Shown piece by piece: positions 49,118-59,724 of a stretch of DNA of 64,000 nt. The stretch's first letter is position 1; each line of letters starts with the position of its first letter. Position numbers and translations under genes: made by a program. The stretch spans positions 19,012,860 through 19,076,859 of the forward strand of contig NC_067204.1 of NCBI RefSeq assembly GCF_026262505.1, given 5' to 3'. The DNA comes from Trichomonas vaginalis G3 (taxonomy: Eukaryota; Parabasalia; Trichomonadida; Trichomonadidae). A model generated the notes under the pieces. The model worked only from the letters and a program-made list of their open reading frames with translations. It was not told where the DNA came from and did no database searches.

Positions 49118-49245
49118 GGGAAAATCAATTTTCTATAGGTATTCAAAAATTTAGCGATCCAAAAATTATTAACTACACTCTTCATCAAAATGCACATATT
49201 TTTTGTAGCGAACATTTTTGGGAGTTTGGTCAAATGTTTTTATGA

Positions 49246-49944
49246 ATCTCAAAGATATTTAGATATTTGTGTAAATCCACTCATAGCATGAGTTTTGGAA
49301 CTCATGTTGTTTTAAAAATTTGTCATTTATGAATCAATGATTGATTGCCTAGCGTGATATTGCTACCATTCCTAATATTTCGATCTTATTCGAAGCAAAT
49401 GTGTAAAATGGCGGCTAATTTGTTTGAGCAATTCGATGTGCAATAACATTGCCAATTCAGCGATCTTGTCAATCACCAATACTTCCTTTTATTTCGCACA
49501 TATTAAACATGTGTACTCAAGTGAACATTTCTTTATATTAGAAAAGCGAAAATCTATTTATTTGGCTTATATTTCAACATTTTGAGTTAATCAAAAAAAC
49601 CTTGAAATCAATTCATCTTAATACCTTCCTATATTGTAATTAAATGGATATTAGCACAAAGAGCCTGGAAGAATTAATAATAAATGAGATTTTAATAAAA
49701 TTTTTTAACAGATCAATAGATTTTTAAATAAGATGTATTCAATGTTTGATGTCCTTAAAAATATATTATTTCCAATATATGAAATTACTAGAATAGATAA
49801 ATAAATTAATATAACAAAACATTTTACAAAAAGAAACAATATAATATTAGTAAATGAATAGTACAAAACGAATTATATAATAATCTATAAGGTTAAAGGT
49901 CGAATTTGGTATGAAATTTGTATTTTTGGGAAATCGAGAAATAA
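49246..49944. other. Host intergenic, no gene seen
   Basis: About 700 A/T-rich bases. No coding frame or repeat that I can support. Confidence 0.5.
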
Positions 49945-50280
49945 TCATTTCTTCTTGTTTTTATCTAATTTCATTCTACTCCTAGAGCGCCTCTGATTAT
50001 TCTTCTGAACTTCTTGAAGCAATTCATCAATTCTTGCATCCTGTTTTGTAATAGAGGCAATTTTAAGCATTACATCATGTGTTTCTTGCTCTATGCGCTT
50101 CTTTTCATCTACTTCATGTTGATATTGTTCGACTAATTGTTTATATTGTTCAATAAGCTGTTGTCTGTTTTCGAATTTTGCTGCGTCAGAAAAAACTGAA
50201 AGATCTGATAAAGATGATATTGCGGAAAGATTTGATTTTTGTGGCTTAATTGATTTTCCTTGAGGAGAAGATTTGCTCAT
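49945..50280 (-). CDS. Small coiled-coil protein with basic tail
   Basis: 111 aa from ATG 50280 (MSKSSPQGKSIK...); an upstream ATG at 50322 would add 14 residues. A Ser-rich disordered head is followed by a coiled coil over residues ~40-95 (ENRQQLIEQYKQLVEQYQHE) and a very basic end (NNQRRSRSRMKLDKNKKK) that could be a nuclear signal. No family recognised. It ends just before the start of the tandem duplication. Confidence 0.6.
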   Translation of the reverse strand: MSKSSPQGKSIKPQKSNLSAISSLSDLSVFSDAAKFENRQQLIEQYKQLVEQYQHEVDEKKRIEQETHDVMLKIASITKQDARIDELLQEVQKNNQRRSRSRMKLDKNKKK

Positions 50281-50322
50281 GTAAAGAAATGTCAAAAATT
50301 TTTTTCTGCAATTTCGAAACAT

Positions 50323-50961
50323 TTTAGCATATAAGATTGAGCATCATTCATACTGCATCACATTGAATTCTATTACAATTCTCAATTTTTTTTTTCAAAA
50401 TGAACTAGGGAAATTATCGAATTATGATTTCAAATATATCGGAATTGATCGCTTTTCATATCGTTGCAAGTCCGATCATGCCGATAGGCCATTCGAAAAT
50501 TTTTCATAAAACCAGGTATCCTTGCAGTATTTATATTCACTGCATTTGAAACCGTCAATATTTTTCCTAAATAATTTGTTTTTGTGAAAATTAATTCGAA
50601 AATATAATCATATTTCTTTCTTTTGTATTTTAATATGTAACAGTTATAAAATGGATTAGATTTACAGATTTAAATATTTCCAAATTTTTTGTAAATCATG
50701 AATTTTGGATATTATTTTAACATTTTTGTAAATTATTTTTAACTTTTCGATTTTTTTTTGGAACTTTCCATTTCATCAGATAGATATAATTTCATTTCCA
50801 TAATATTATCTAGCATGTTTCAAAATGAATTTCGACTCCATATGATAATTATGATAAAATTTTCTGAATTCTCTTTATACAGTCTTTATCTCTTAAGCGT
50901 TCTATTACTGGAGATCAATGTAATATAACTTGTTCTTATTGTTTCATTTCATTATTGAACA
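50323..50961. other. Host intergenic containing the left edge of the tandem duplication
   Basis: A/T-rich DNA. From about 50357 it is nearly identical to the segment starting at about 58060, marking the left end of the duplicated block. No gene seen. Confidence 0.6.
50949..50953 (+). promoter_or_regulatory. Initiator TCATT of the 186-aa gene, copy 1
   Basis: TTTCATTTCATTATTG holds two overlapping TCATT words; the nearer has A+1 at 50951, 11 nt before the ATG. Present unchanged in copy 2 (about 58654-58658). Confidence 0.45.
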
Positions 50962-51522
50962 ATGAATTACAATCCATTCAGACGAACGCCACCGCGACTC
51001 ACACGGGAACAAATCATTGAGAACGAAATCAACAAGAAAAAAGAAGAATTACAAAGAACTAATTTTAGCTCCTCTCCATCCAATGATATCCAATTTATAT
51101 CTTCGGAATCTAAGATACCAACTAAATCACCATCATTTGTTTCAGAAACACACAAACCTCGAACGAGACCATTATTTTCCGAAAAATATTCTTCTTCAAA
51201 AAATAATGATAGTTCCGAGGAAGAAATCATTATTAAAATCGAAAATACCAAAGACAAAAAGACCAGAAAAGCAAATTACGTGTACAACCAAATCGTTTAT
51301 TGCCCTAGCTTAAAGCAACATATCGTTTATTGTGGAATCAATACGGAAGGTAAATGCGTTTGTACTGGATTCAATAAGGTTACAGCATATGAATTAGATA
51401 TGGATCAAATACAGCCAAGTCCGGAAAAATTTATTCCAAAATTATACGATGATCTCAATCAGGCAATCAAAAATAGACCAGTTACTGAAAGTGAGTTCAT
51501 TAAGTTATGCAAGGAAAAATAA
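50962..51522 (+). CDS. Unknown 186-aa host protein, copy 1
   Basis: An intact frame. Residues ~1-35 are basic and helical (RLTREQIIENEINKKKEEL). A Ser/Lys-rich disordered region with an acidic patch (NNDSSEEEIIIKIEN) follows, then a small compact domain (~105-186) with VYNQIVYCPSLKQHIVYCGI and NTEGKCVCTGFNK, whose Cys/His pattern (C-H-C-C-C) might bind zinc. No family recognised. The copy at 58667 differs at residue 3 (N here, D there) and residue 52 (I here, T there). Confidence 0.65.
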   Translation: MNYNPFRRTPPRLTREQIIENEINKKKEELQRTNFSSSPSNDIQFISSESKIPTKSPSFVSETHKPRTRPLFSEKYSSSKNNDSSEEEIIIKIENTKDKKTRKANYVYNQIVYCPSLKQHIVYCGINTEGKCVCTGFNKVTAYELDMDQIQPSPEKFIPKLYDDLNQAIKNRPVTESEFIKLCKEK

Positions 51523-52019
51523 CTTTTTGAATTTCAATCATAAATTTTGTACAAATTTATTCATTTTCAACTACCAAGCAACAGAGGAATTGCACACTTA
51601 ATTTACGTAATTTCATTACAATATTTAAGCTGTTCATATTATATCCATGAAATTGCTAATTAATGCAGGCTTCGCAAGCATTCTGATATCAAAAATCATG
51701 ATTTACCATAGTTTTTATCTAATCCAAGTCTTACAAGTTTCTATTTCTTAAATAGAAAATGAATTGTTCACAATTTTGACTTGCGCAATGAAGGATAGTC
51801 CATACCAGTGATTTTTACACATATATATTTATATTTGTTGAATAAAAATTCATCAAAATTAAATTTTTATTTGATAAAATCAACAAACAAGTTTAGATTA
51901 ATTGTAATCATGTTTAAGCTCCATGAGCGTACTTAATTTGTTAATGATTTCTGAGATTATTTTGAAATAATTTATGATAAAAAAATATTTAAATTTTAAA
52001 ATAAATTAAACTCAAGTTT
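51523..52019. other. Host convergent intergenic, no feature seen
   Basis: About 500 A/T-rich bases between convergent genes, also present in copy 2 at 59228-59724. Confidence 0.5.
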
Positions 52020-53435
52020 TTACTTTTTTGCTTTTTGCTTATTAAGTTTTTCTTGGTATTCTGCTCTCATTATACTAGCTCTGTGCATCAAACCTTTTCC
52101 AGCTGGAGTTTCGAGTCCTTTTACCTTTGCTTCTTTCTCATCTTCGACAACCTGAGCTGCTATCTTCTTATAGTAATCAATTACTGAAATCTTTTGAGAT
52201 TTCAATTGATCTCCAATTAAATTACGTTTTTCTTGCAATTTCTTCTGCATTTCTTCTAATTTTGGAGTTGGTTCAACACCACAACCTATAAAAGCATCAG
52301 TAGTTAGCTTTCCAACTTCAATTAATTTATCAATTAATTTAAGTGACATCCACCTCTCTAATTCCCAATCATCGAGTAATTTGAAAGGTATATCACCGAA
52401 TTTAGGTATCTTCGCACAGAGATGGTACACTTCTTCCTTTGACATTTCGGACATTTGCTTCAATCCCGATTTCTTCTTAGGAGCAGCCGCTGGAACCTGT
52501 ACAGGTTTGACAGGCTTTTCTTGTTGGACATTCGGTTCTGGGAAATGTGAGAAGGAACTGCCTGGTTTTACTCTTAAATAATTTAATTTCAAAACTTTGA
52601 GGCATGGCTCGAGAATAGGGGTGTTAACCTTGAGAGAAATCTCAAGAGAAAACTGTTCGCCCTTAGGTGTGTGCTCTGTAGGGTCGAGCGGGTAAGTTTT
52701 CGTAACTTCTGTCAATTTCGAAACAATTCCAATAGGAACTTTGCAATGTCCGACAGGAACAACTGTAGTTTTGAATAATCCTTTATCGTGCATAACTAAT
52801 TCGAATCCAATCTCTTTTCTTTCTGCAAGTCTTTGCATTAATTTCGGATTTGATCGTTTTAAGATATTCCAATCACAATGCCAGTCAACAGCACCAGCAT
52901 CCAAAGGTTCTGATGTTTTTGGTGGAGTTTCTCTGGCAATGGAGTAAACATTGACTGTATAAGTTATTCCTTTCTTTTGAGGCGCTCCAATGTTGCTGAC
53001 GCAGCAGCGAAGAGTTGTGATAGGGATATCCTCGTTCTTAACTGCTTGCATGACATCGAGATCGCCAGTTGTCAATTCAGGTGGAATTAATCTTTTTTCA
53101 ATAGACTTTGCATAGATTGCGCATGAATTTTGAGATATTTCGAGAGCCTGCTTCATATTTTTAATTGAAGTATTGTCTTTTGTCTTTGTAATAATCGGAA
53201 TATGATCTTTTAATGTTTGCAATCCTGTATTTATTTTTTCTAATGTGCCAAATGTCTTAATATCATTTGCTTCAGGAACTTTATCGATGCCTGTAGAAGC
53301 ATATTGACATAATTTCTTAAATTTGGCAATATATTCCTCTGCTGCTTCGTTATCACCGGCAATACGTGCATTCATTGCTTTCTGAATGTAACGCATGCCA
53401 CAATTATAAACATGATGAATTTGTTCTGCACTCAT
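52020..53435 (-). CDS. CC2D1/Lgd-like protein, copy 1 (intact)
   Basis: 471 aa. The N-terminal helical region (~1-130) includes RYIQKAMNARIAGDNEAAEE, an MIT/DM14-like helix pair. The middle C2-like domain (~145-280) has ITTLRCCVSNIGAPQKKGIT and FELVMHDKGLFKTTVVPVG, closely like the FEVVHKGGLFKTD box of CC2D1 proteins. A Pro-rich linker (~290-320) and a basic helical C-terminus follow. CC2D1/Lgd proteins bind ESCRT-III and control endosomal sorting. The loop positions that would bind calcium are not acidic. The frame is open throughout, and a TCATA initiator lies 18 nt upstream. Copy 2 is broken. Confidence 0.65.
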   Translation of the reverse strand: MSAEQIHHVYNCGMRYIQKAMNARIAGDNEAAEEYIAKFKKLCQYASTGIDKVPEANDIKTFGTLEKINTGLQTLKDHIPIITKTKDNTSIKNMKQALEISQNSCAIYAKSIEKRLIPPELTTGDLDVMQAVKNEDIPITTLRCCVSNIGAPQKKGITYTVNVYSIARETPPKTSEPLDAGAVDWHCDWNILKRSNPKLMQRLAERKEIGFELVMHDKGLFKTTVVPVGHCKVPIGIVSKLTEVTKTYPLDPTEHTPKGEQFSLEISLKVNTPILEPCLKVLKLNYLRVKPGSSFSHFPEPNVQQEKPVKPVQVPAAAPKKKSGLKQMSEMSKEEVYHLCAKIPKFGDIPFKLLDDWELERWMSLKLIDKLIEVGKLTTDAFIGCGVEPTPKLEEMQKKLQEKRNLIGDQLKSQKISVIDYYKKIAAQVVEDEKEAKVKGLETPAGKGLMHRASIMRAEYQEKLNKQKAKK

Positions 53436-53450
53436 TTTCGATTAAAAAAA

Positions 53451-53455
53451 TATGA
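53451..53455 (-). promoter_or_regulatory. Initiator TCATA of the CC2D1-like gene, copy 1
   Basis: Fits TCA+1YW with A+1 at 53453, 18 nt before the ATG at 53435. Confidence 0.45.
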
Positions 53456-53509
53456 AGAAAAATTCCGATGAAAAAATATTTGACATAAAAGTGACGACTT
53501 TCATTTCAC

Positions 53510-53620
53510 TTATTTTATATCTTGATGTACGAGCTTAGCAATTGCATAGGCAAACAAGTTTCCAACTGAGAAAGTTCCTTCTCGCCAGCAAACTTTAATT
53601 TTTTTCTTGCTGATATTCAT
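53510..53620 (-). CDS. Possible 36-aa peptide or gene remnant, copy 1
   Basis: A short frame (MNISKKKIKVCWREGTFSVG..., ending AKLVHQDIK) with a protein-like composition richer in G+C than the surroundings. A related-looking stretch lies just upstream (53625-53740) in other frames. It may be a real small gene, but a decayed fragment of a larger host gene is more likely. The copy at about 61212-61322 is the same. Confidence 0.2.
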   Translation of the reverse strand: MNISKKKIKVCWREGTFSVGNLFAYAIAKLVHQDIK

Positions 53621-53904
53621 TTTGCTTCAGATGTTAATATTGGAGCTGGACATTTTCATCAAATGCTTTTGCTTCATAATAGTTTCTCATTATAAAGTTT
53701 GCGTCTGAAAGTACCAGACTCACAAGTTGAAATGCTCATTTTTTTTGCAAAAAAATCAGATAATCAAAAGAAAGTATTTCGGAATTAATCTGATAGTAGG
53801 TAATCACCTATGCGTAAGCGAAAAATGCTATATATTTAGTATAAAAACAATAATGATACATTATTTATTAATAAAACTGATATAACATACATGACTGAAG
53901 TAAT

Positions 53905-54433
53905 TTATACACCACATGTAAAGCAAACGCTAAAGAATGGGTGTGGTCGATGACACTTTGGACAAGCAATAAATAATTTCTGATTTTTGTCTTCTAGTAT
54001 ATGGTTAATGCAATAATCTGATCCAGGCAATGCAACATTGATACAGTTTTGGCAATGACAAATCTTCTTTCCATCCTTTATTTGTTCGTGCATTTCTTGG
54101 CGCCATCTCTGTCGTAAAGTATATATAACCTTCGATTTTCTCTAAAGGCTCATCATTTATTATTCTTTTGAAGGCACCAGACATTGTTTCATTTTCGGCT
54201 CTCTGCTTTTCGCCCTTGACCTGGTTAATATAGTATTGCCGTAAATGTAAGTATCTGTCTTCGTTTGATTCAGGATATGAAACATCACCTGCAGCCTGGT
54301 ACATTTATATATGAATTAAAATTTTTGAACTTCCCTTTAAGATCAATAGGATTTTTTGTATCTTGAGCATCACTTGGTGGGTCTTCTGTCGGAATATCAA
54401 TTTCATTTCCTTCAAGAAAGTATCTAACAGATT
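53905..54433 (-). pseudogene. KANSL2/INO80D-type zinc-finger protein, copy 1, frameshifted
   Basis: The same gene as 61607-62140 but with two extra bases: one in the TATATA run near 54118-54125 and one in TTTATATATG near 54303-54313, each changing the frame. The front 43 codons, the middle and the zinc-finger end therefore lie in three frames. All other sequence matches copy 2 almost exactly. Either a recent loss after duplication or base-calling errors in short AT repeats; the intact sister copy supports this as the decayed one. Confidence 0.8.
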
Positions 54434-56180
54434 GATTCATTATAAGTTTGTCAATTTTCTAACGCAAAATTTCAAATTTTGAGTTTTTACGAGTTTCTGT
54501 TTGTTATTAGTGGACAAATTTATGATAGATACATTAGACTCATAGTAGCAGAAAGATTGTATAATGTAAATATACCAATTCACAAAACTTTTTTGTGGGA
54601 TAAATTTTCTTCCATGTAAAAATTGGAATTGGAAGCTTATCGACCATATTACATCTCAATGTGAAGTCATTTTTTTCAAAAGATAATCAAATAGCATCAT
54701 ATATTTCAATTTTTCGGATTTTTTAAAGGTAACTAAACTCCTTTCGCCGATCCGATTTGCCCCATATTTAAAATATAGCTTGCATATGTAGAAGAAAAGC
54801 TAATTTTGAAGTACGCCCGAAATCCACCAACAGGATTTCGAGCTACTAAAAAGGTACTTTTAAATGTGATTTTTTTTATAAAAAATTAAATTTATTTTAA
54901 GATCAGACTAAAAACTAATTTTATGGAAAATCTATATCGACAAATTTATTACTTATTGGGTATATAGATTTTTTGATTATGGCGATTATGTCTGATATGC
55001 TTCCAATAAGCCAAAACACATTTCATACTGATTTCTATAAAAGGTATCTTTATTATAGAAGTGTAAGCTATATCTGTTTGTTTTTTTATTATAACAAATT
55101 CAAAATTCTCTTATAAGGACTAGATGAAATCTGTATTATTAAATCATTAGCTAAATGAAGGTTCAAATAGAAAGTAAATATCAATTTATATGATACTGAA
55201 ACCAAATAGTTCTTTTAATAAAAGATAACACGCTGAAAATTATTGAGTATTTGCAAATCTCAAAAATCTATTGGTGAATTTGGCTCAACTTTTAAAATTA
55301 TAACATCCATATCAAATCATAAAAGCAGACAAAAATTAAAGCCAAACCTATCGGCCAATTTTTTTTGATATTTTGATTTTTGAGGTATACTTTTAAAAGT
55401 GGATTTAAAGCACTGATGAAAAAACATTAACTTCTGTCGTTATGATTATTGATTTAGACAATAATGATTTTAATCTTTGATTATCAAAACACTAAAGTCA
55501 TCTTTTTAACATTTGCTTGGTAGCATTAACTCAAGTCTAAAGTACTATTTTATGTGGCACTCTTAGAATTTTTGTATTCATTGTACACGCTGAAATAGTA
55601 CCATTAAAGTTATGGCGGACTTTCAAAAAATAGTTTGGTCACCTTTGATTTTTTTTTTGAATTACCTTTTTGATTTTATCACAACGCAACACAAGATATA
55701 TACATGCATGATATTAGCTTGGCGTTTTGATTTGATTGTGCATAACAACATTCCATTTAAAATTCTTCCGAAACTTTATCTCGGGTTTAATATCAAAACG
55801 ATTCTTTAGCAGTTAACAAATACAAAAATCTGAAAGAGATCAACATCGATTATGGTTGCCCTTATCGTCAGGCAGGTCACCCCATATCTCAATTTTAAAA
55901 TTTTAAAATTGAAAATTGAATACTTTTGTAGCAAAAAGTTAATGCATTAAATATGGCACTGAGGAAAATTAACACAAAATCAAGTTGACAAAATAATTCT
56001 TTATACATATCACTTCACACTTCACGCTGCCATTCAAAATTTGTTAATATCCAGTTAAAAGTGACATCGCTTGATTTTAGACGATTTTGATTTGTCATAC
56101 TATATTAATAACAATTTTATAATTTAAAAATCGAATGACAATATTTTTGAGAGATACATATCACTAAGGACACCTTGTTG
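54434..56180. other. Long host intergenic region, copy 1
   Basis: About 1.75 kb, A/T-rich. It contains a 65-codon frame at 55612-55809 (hydrophobic, no family) that is equally present in copy 2 and cannot be supported as a gene. A small AT palindrome (TCAATTTTAAAATTTTAAAATTGA) lies near 55890-55915. Nothing else noticed. Confidence 0.5.
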
Positions 56181-56185
56181 TCACT
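56181..56185 (+). promoter_or_regulatory. Initiator TCACT of the Myb gene, copy 1
   Basis: TTGTCACTATTC fits TCA+1YW, with A+1 at 56183, 19 nt before the ATG at 56202. The second copy has the same site near 63879. Confidence 0.5.
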
Positions 56186-56201
56186 ATTCATTTTATTTTC
56201 A

Positions 56202-56861
56202 ATGATCTCAGATGCGATGTTCTTCATCCCAGAGCAGTTTGATGATGTTAACTGGCAGCAAGCCATCGAGGGAGAGTGTCTGAACATCTCCCGCAAGAGT
56301 TCCAAGGCCCATGGCCCAGCATTGGAAAAGATTCCTTCTCCTTCTGCCGAGAAAACCTCAACTGGCTCCCATATCCACAAGTCAAGATGGTCCTCAGACG
56401 AGGACAGCAAGCTTGCTGAAGCTGTAAAGCTCTATGGTGCTTGCAACTGGGCCAAGATTTCCGAATTCGTAGGAACACGTTCAGGAAAGCAGTGTCGCGA
56501 GCGCTGGATCATCCACCATGATCCATCCTTCACTCGTGAAGAGTGGACTAAGGAAGAGGACCAAATTTTGTTGGACCTCCATGCACAATTGGGCAACAAG
56601 TGGTCATCAATCTCCCAATACCTTAAAGGAAGATCAACAACTAACATTAAGAATCGTTTCAAATTCTTGAGAAACCACAATCTTGTTCCTAAGCTCAACG
56701 ATCCAAACAATCAAGTAAAAGCCGAGATAATCCAAACAATAGAAGACTCACAAGAACAAGATAAGTTAGCATCTAGTAATTGGGTACCAAGGGTCTACTG
56801 TAATAAACAGAAATTCATCAAAAGTGACAGCTCTCAATTTTTTGACATTTGTAAATTCTAA
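56202..56861 (+). CDS. R2R3 Myb-like DNA-binding protein, copy 1
   Basis: 219 aa from ATG 56202 (MISDAMFFIPEQ...). Two Myb repeats: R2 from about residue 62 (KSRWSSDEDSKLAEAVKLYG ... NWAKISEFVG, KQCRERWIIHHDP), and R3 from about 115 (REEWTKEEDQILLDLHAQLG ... NKWSSISQYLKG, TTNIKNRFKFL). The regular Trp spacing is kept. Such proteins bind promoters; in trichomonads Myb-like factors regulate initiator-linked genes. The coding body is much richer in G+C than its surroundings. The last ~20 codons (from ~56801) lie in the left arm of the large palindrome, so the native C-terminus may differ. Confidence 0.88.
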   Translation: MISDAMFFIPEQFDDVNWQQAIEGECLNISRKSSKAHGPALEKIPSPSAEKTSTGSHIHKSRWSSDEDSKLAEAVKLYGACNWAKISEFVGTRSGKQCRERWIIHHDPSFTREEWTKEEDQILLDLHAQLGNKWSSISQYLKGRSTTNIKNRFKFLRNHNLVPKLNDPNNQVKAEIIQTIEDSQEQDKLASSNWVPRVYCNKQKFIKSDSSQFFDICKF

Positions 56862-58058
56862 ATTGAATGAGAAAAATGAAATAATACTAAGCATAATACA
56901 ATATTCTAGATTTAATTATAATTAAGAAAAAGTTAGTTTTGAGAGTACTTTTCATAGGCATATAGAATGAAATCTTCTGAAAAATAATATCACATAAACT
57001 CATATTATTTTCTAATATATAACTATTTTATATAAAAATCAAATTCAATGATCTTAAAAGCGAAGGATAAACCTCAAAATTTACGAATATAATGAGTGGG
57101 AATATAATGCTTATCTATCATAAAACCATATGAAATATCAATTTTTGCTTTACGCCTAATTTTTGACGACAATTAGCAAAAAATGTTAAATGTTAACACT
57201 CAGTCCATTTGAATATGAAAAATAAAATTGACTTTGATTAAATGTTTTTATTTATCATGCAATTCTTCTTGCGACCAAAGATTTGAATAAAAGTTCAAAA
57301 AATAAGATAGCTTAAAAAATAATATACGGTAGTGTTTACTAATAGATGAATAGTATATAAATTCTATTAAAATGGATTTGATCCAAAAAAATATAAAACC
57401 AAAAATAATTGTTATAATTTAAATGAAGAAGTAATTTAAAACGATTTTATTTATGATCAAATTTTATATATTTTTTTGGATCAAATCCATTTTAATAGAA
57501 TTTATATACTATTCATATATTAGTAAACACTACCGTATATTATTTTTTAAGCTATCTTATTTTTTGAAATTTTATTCAAATCTTTGGTCGCAAGAAGAAT
57601 TGCATGATAAATAAAAACATTTAATCAAAGTCAATTTTATTTTTCATATTCAAATGGACTGAGTGTTAACATTTAACATTTTTTGCTAATTGTCGTCAAA
57701 AATTAGGCGTAAAGCAAAAATTGATATTTCATATGGTTTTATGATAGATAAGCATTATATTCCCACTCATTATATTCGTAAATTTTGAGGTTTATCCTTC
57801 GCTTTTAAGATCATTGAATTTTTTTTATATAAAATAGTTATATATTAGAAAATAATATGAGTTTATGTGATATTATTTTCAGAAGATTTCATTCTATATG
57901 CCTATGAAAAGTACTCTCAAAACTAACTTTTTCTTAATTATAATTAAATCTAGAATATTGTATTATGCTTAGTATTATTTCATTTTTCTCATTCAATTTA
58001 GAATTTACAAATGTCAAAAAATTGAGAGCTGTCACTTTTGATGAATTTCTGTTTATTA
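56801..58058. repeat. 1.26-kb palindrome with ~597-bp arms at the duplication junction
   Basis: Left arm 56801-57397 (starting GTAATAAACAGAAATTCATC inside the Myb gene) and right arm about 57463-58058 (ending GATGAATTTCTGTTTATTAC) are inverted copies about 98% identical, with a ~65-base centre. The right arm ends one or two bases before copy 2 of the tandem duplication begins. The right arm thus carries an antisense copy of the last Myb codons and 3' flank. Confidence 0.95.
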
Positions 58059-58666
58059 CACATCACATTGAATTCTATTACAATTCTCAATTTTTTTTTT
58101 TCAAAATGAACTAGGGAAATTATCGAATTATGATTTCAAATATATCGGAATTGATCGCTTTTCATATCGTTGCAAGTCCGATCATGCCGATAGGCCATTC
58201 GAAAATTTTTCATAAAACCAGGTATTCTTGCAGTATTTATATTCACTGCATTTGAAACCGTCAATATTTTTCCTAAATAATTTGTTTTTGTGAAAATTAA
58301 TTCGAAAATATAATCATATTTCTTTCTTATGTATTTTAATATGTAACAGTTATAAAATGGATTAGATTTACAGATTTAAATATTTCCATATTTTTTGTAA
58401 ATCATGAATTTTGGATATTATTTTAACATTTTTGTAAATTATTTTTAACTTTTTGATTTTTTTTGGAACTTTCCATTTCATCAGATAGATATAATTTCAT
58501 TTCCATAATATTATCTAGCATGTTTCAAAATGAATTTCGACTCCATATGATAATTATGATAAAATTTTCTGAATTCTCTTTATACAGTCTTTATCTCTTA
58601 AGCGTTCTATTACTGGAGATCAATGTAATATAACTTGTTCTTATTGTTTCATTTCATTATTGGACA

Positions 58667-59227
58667 ATGAATTACGATCCATTCAGACGAACGCCACCGC
58701 GACTCACACGGGAACAAATCATTGAGAACGAAATCAACAAGAAAAAAGAAGAATTACAAAGAACTAATTTTAGCTCCTCTCCATCCAATGATATCCAATT
58801 TATATCTTCGGAATCTAAGACACCAACTAAATCACCATCATTTGTTTCAGAAACACACAAACCTCGAACGAGACCATTATTTTCCGAAAAATATTCTTCT
58901 TCAAAAAATAATGATAGTTCCGAGGAAGAAATCATTATTAAAATCGAAAATACCAAAGACAAAAAGACCAGAAAAGCAAATTACGTGTACAACCAAATCG
59001 TTTATTGCCCTAGCTTAAAGCAACATATCGTTTATTGTGGAATCAATACGGAAGGTAAATGCGTTTGTACTGGATTCAATAAGGTTACAGCATATGAATT
59101 AGATATGGATCAAATACAGCCAAGTCCGGAAAAATTTATTCCAAAATTATACGATGATCTCAATCAGGCAATCAAAAATAGACCAGTTACTGAAAGTGAG
59201 TTCATTAAGTTATGCAAGGAAAAATAA
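58667..59227 (+). CDS. Unknown 186-aa host protein, copy 2
   Basis: Second copy of the gene at 50962, intact. It has the same features: a basic helical head, a Ser/Lys-rich middle, and a Cys/His-containing C-terminal domain. It differs by N to D at residue 3 and I to T at residue 52. Both copies open suggests neither is under strong pressure to be lost yet. Confidence 0.65.
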   Translation: MNYDPFRRTPPRLTREQIIENEINKKKEELQRTNFSSSPSNDIQFISSESKTPTKSPSFVSETHKPRTRPLFSEKYSSSKNNDSSEEEIIIKIENTKDKKTRKANYVYNQIVYCPSLKQHIVYCGINTEGKCVCTGFNKVTAYELDMDQIQPSPEKFIPKLYDDLNQAIKNRPVTESEFIKLCKEK

Positions 59228-59724
59228 CTTTTTGAATTTCAATCATAAATTTTGTACAAATTTATTCATTTTCAACTACCAAGCAACAGAGGAATTGCAC
59301 ACTTAATTTACGTAATTTCATTACAATATTTAAGCTGTTCATATTATATCTATGAAATTGCTAATTAATGCAGGCTTCGCAAGCATTCTGATATCAAAAA
59401 TCATGATTTACCATAGTTTTTATCTAATCCAAGTCTTACAAGTTTCTATTTCTTAAATAGAAAATGAATTGTTCACAATTTTGACTTGCGCAATGAAGGA
59501 TAGTCCATACCAGTGATTTTTACACATATATATTTATATTTGTTGAATAAAAATTCATCAAAATTAAATTTTTATTTGATAAAATCAACAAACAAGTTTA
59601 GATTAATTGTAATCATGTTTAAGCTCCATGAGCGTACTTAATTTGTTAATGATTTCTGAGATTATTTTGAAATAATTTATGATAAAAAAATATTTAAATT
59701 TTAAAATAAATTAAACTCAAGTTT
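59228..59724. other. Host intergenic, copy 2
   Basis: Duplicate of 51523-52019; no gene seen. Confidence 0.5.

Noticed and set aside
55612-55809. 65-aa hydrophobic frame, repeated at 63311-63508
   Set aside because: Identical only because the whole block was recently duplicated; A/T-rich codons and no domain or promoter support.
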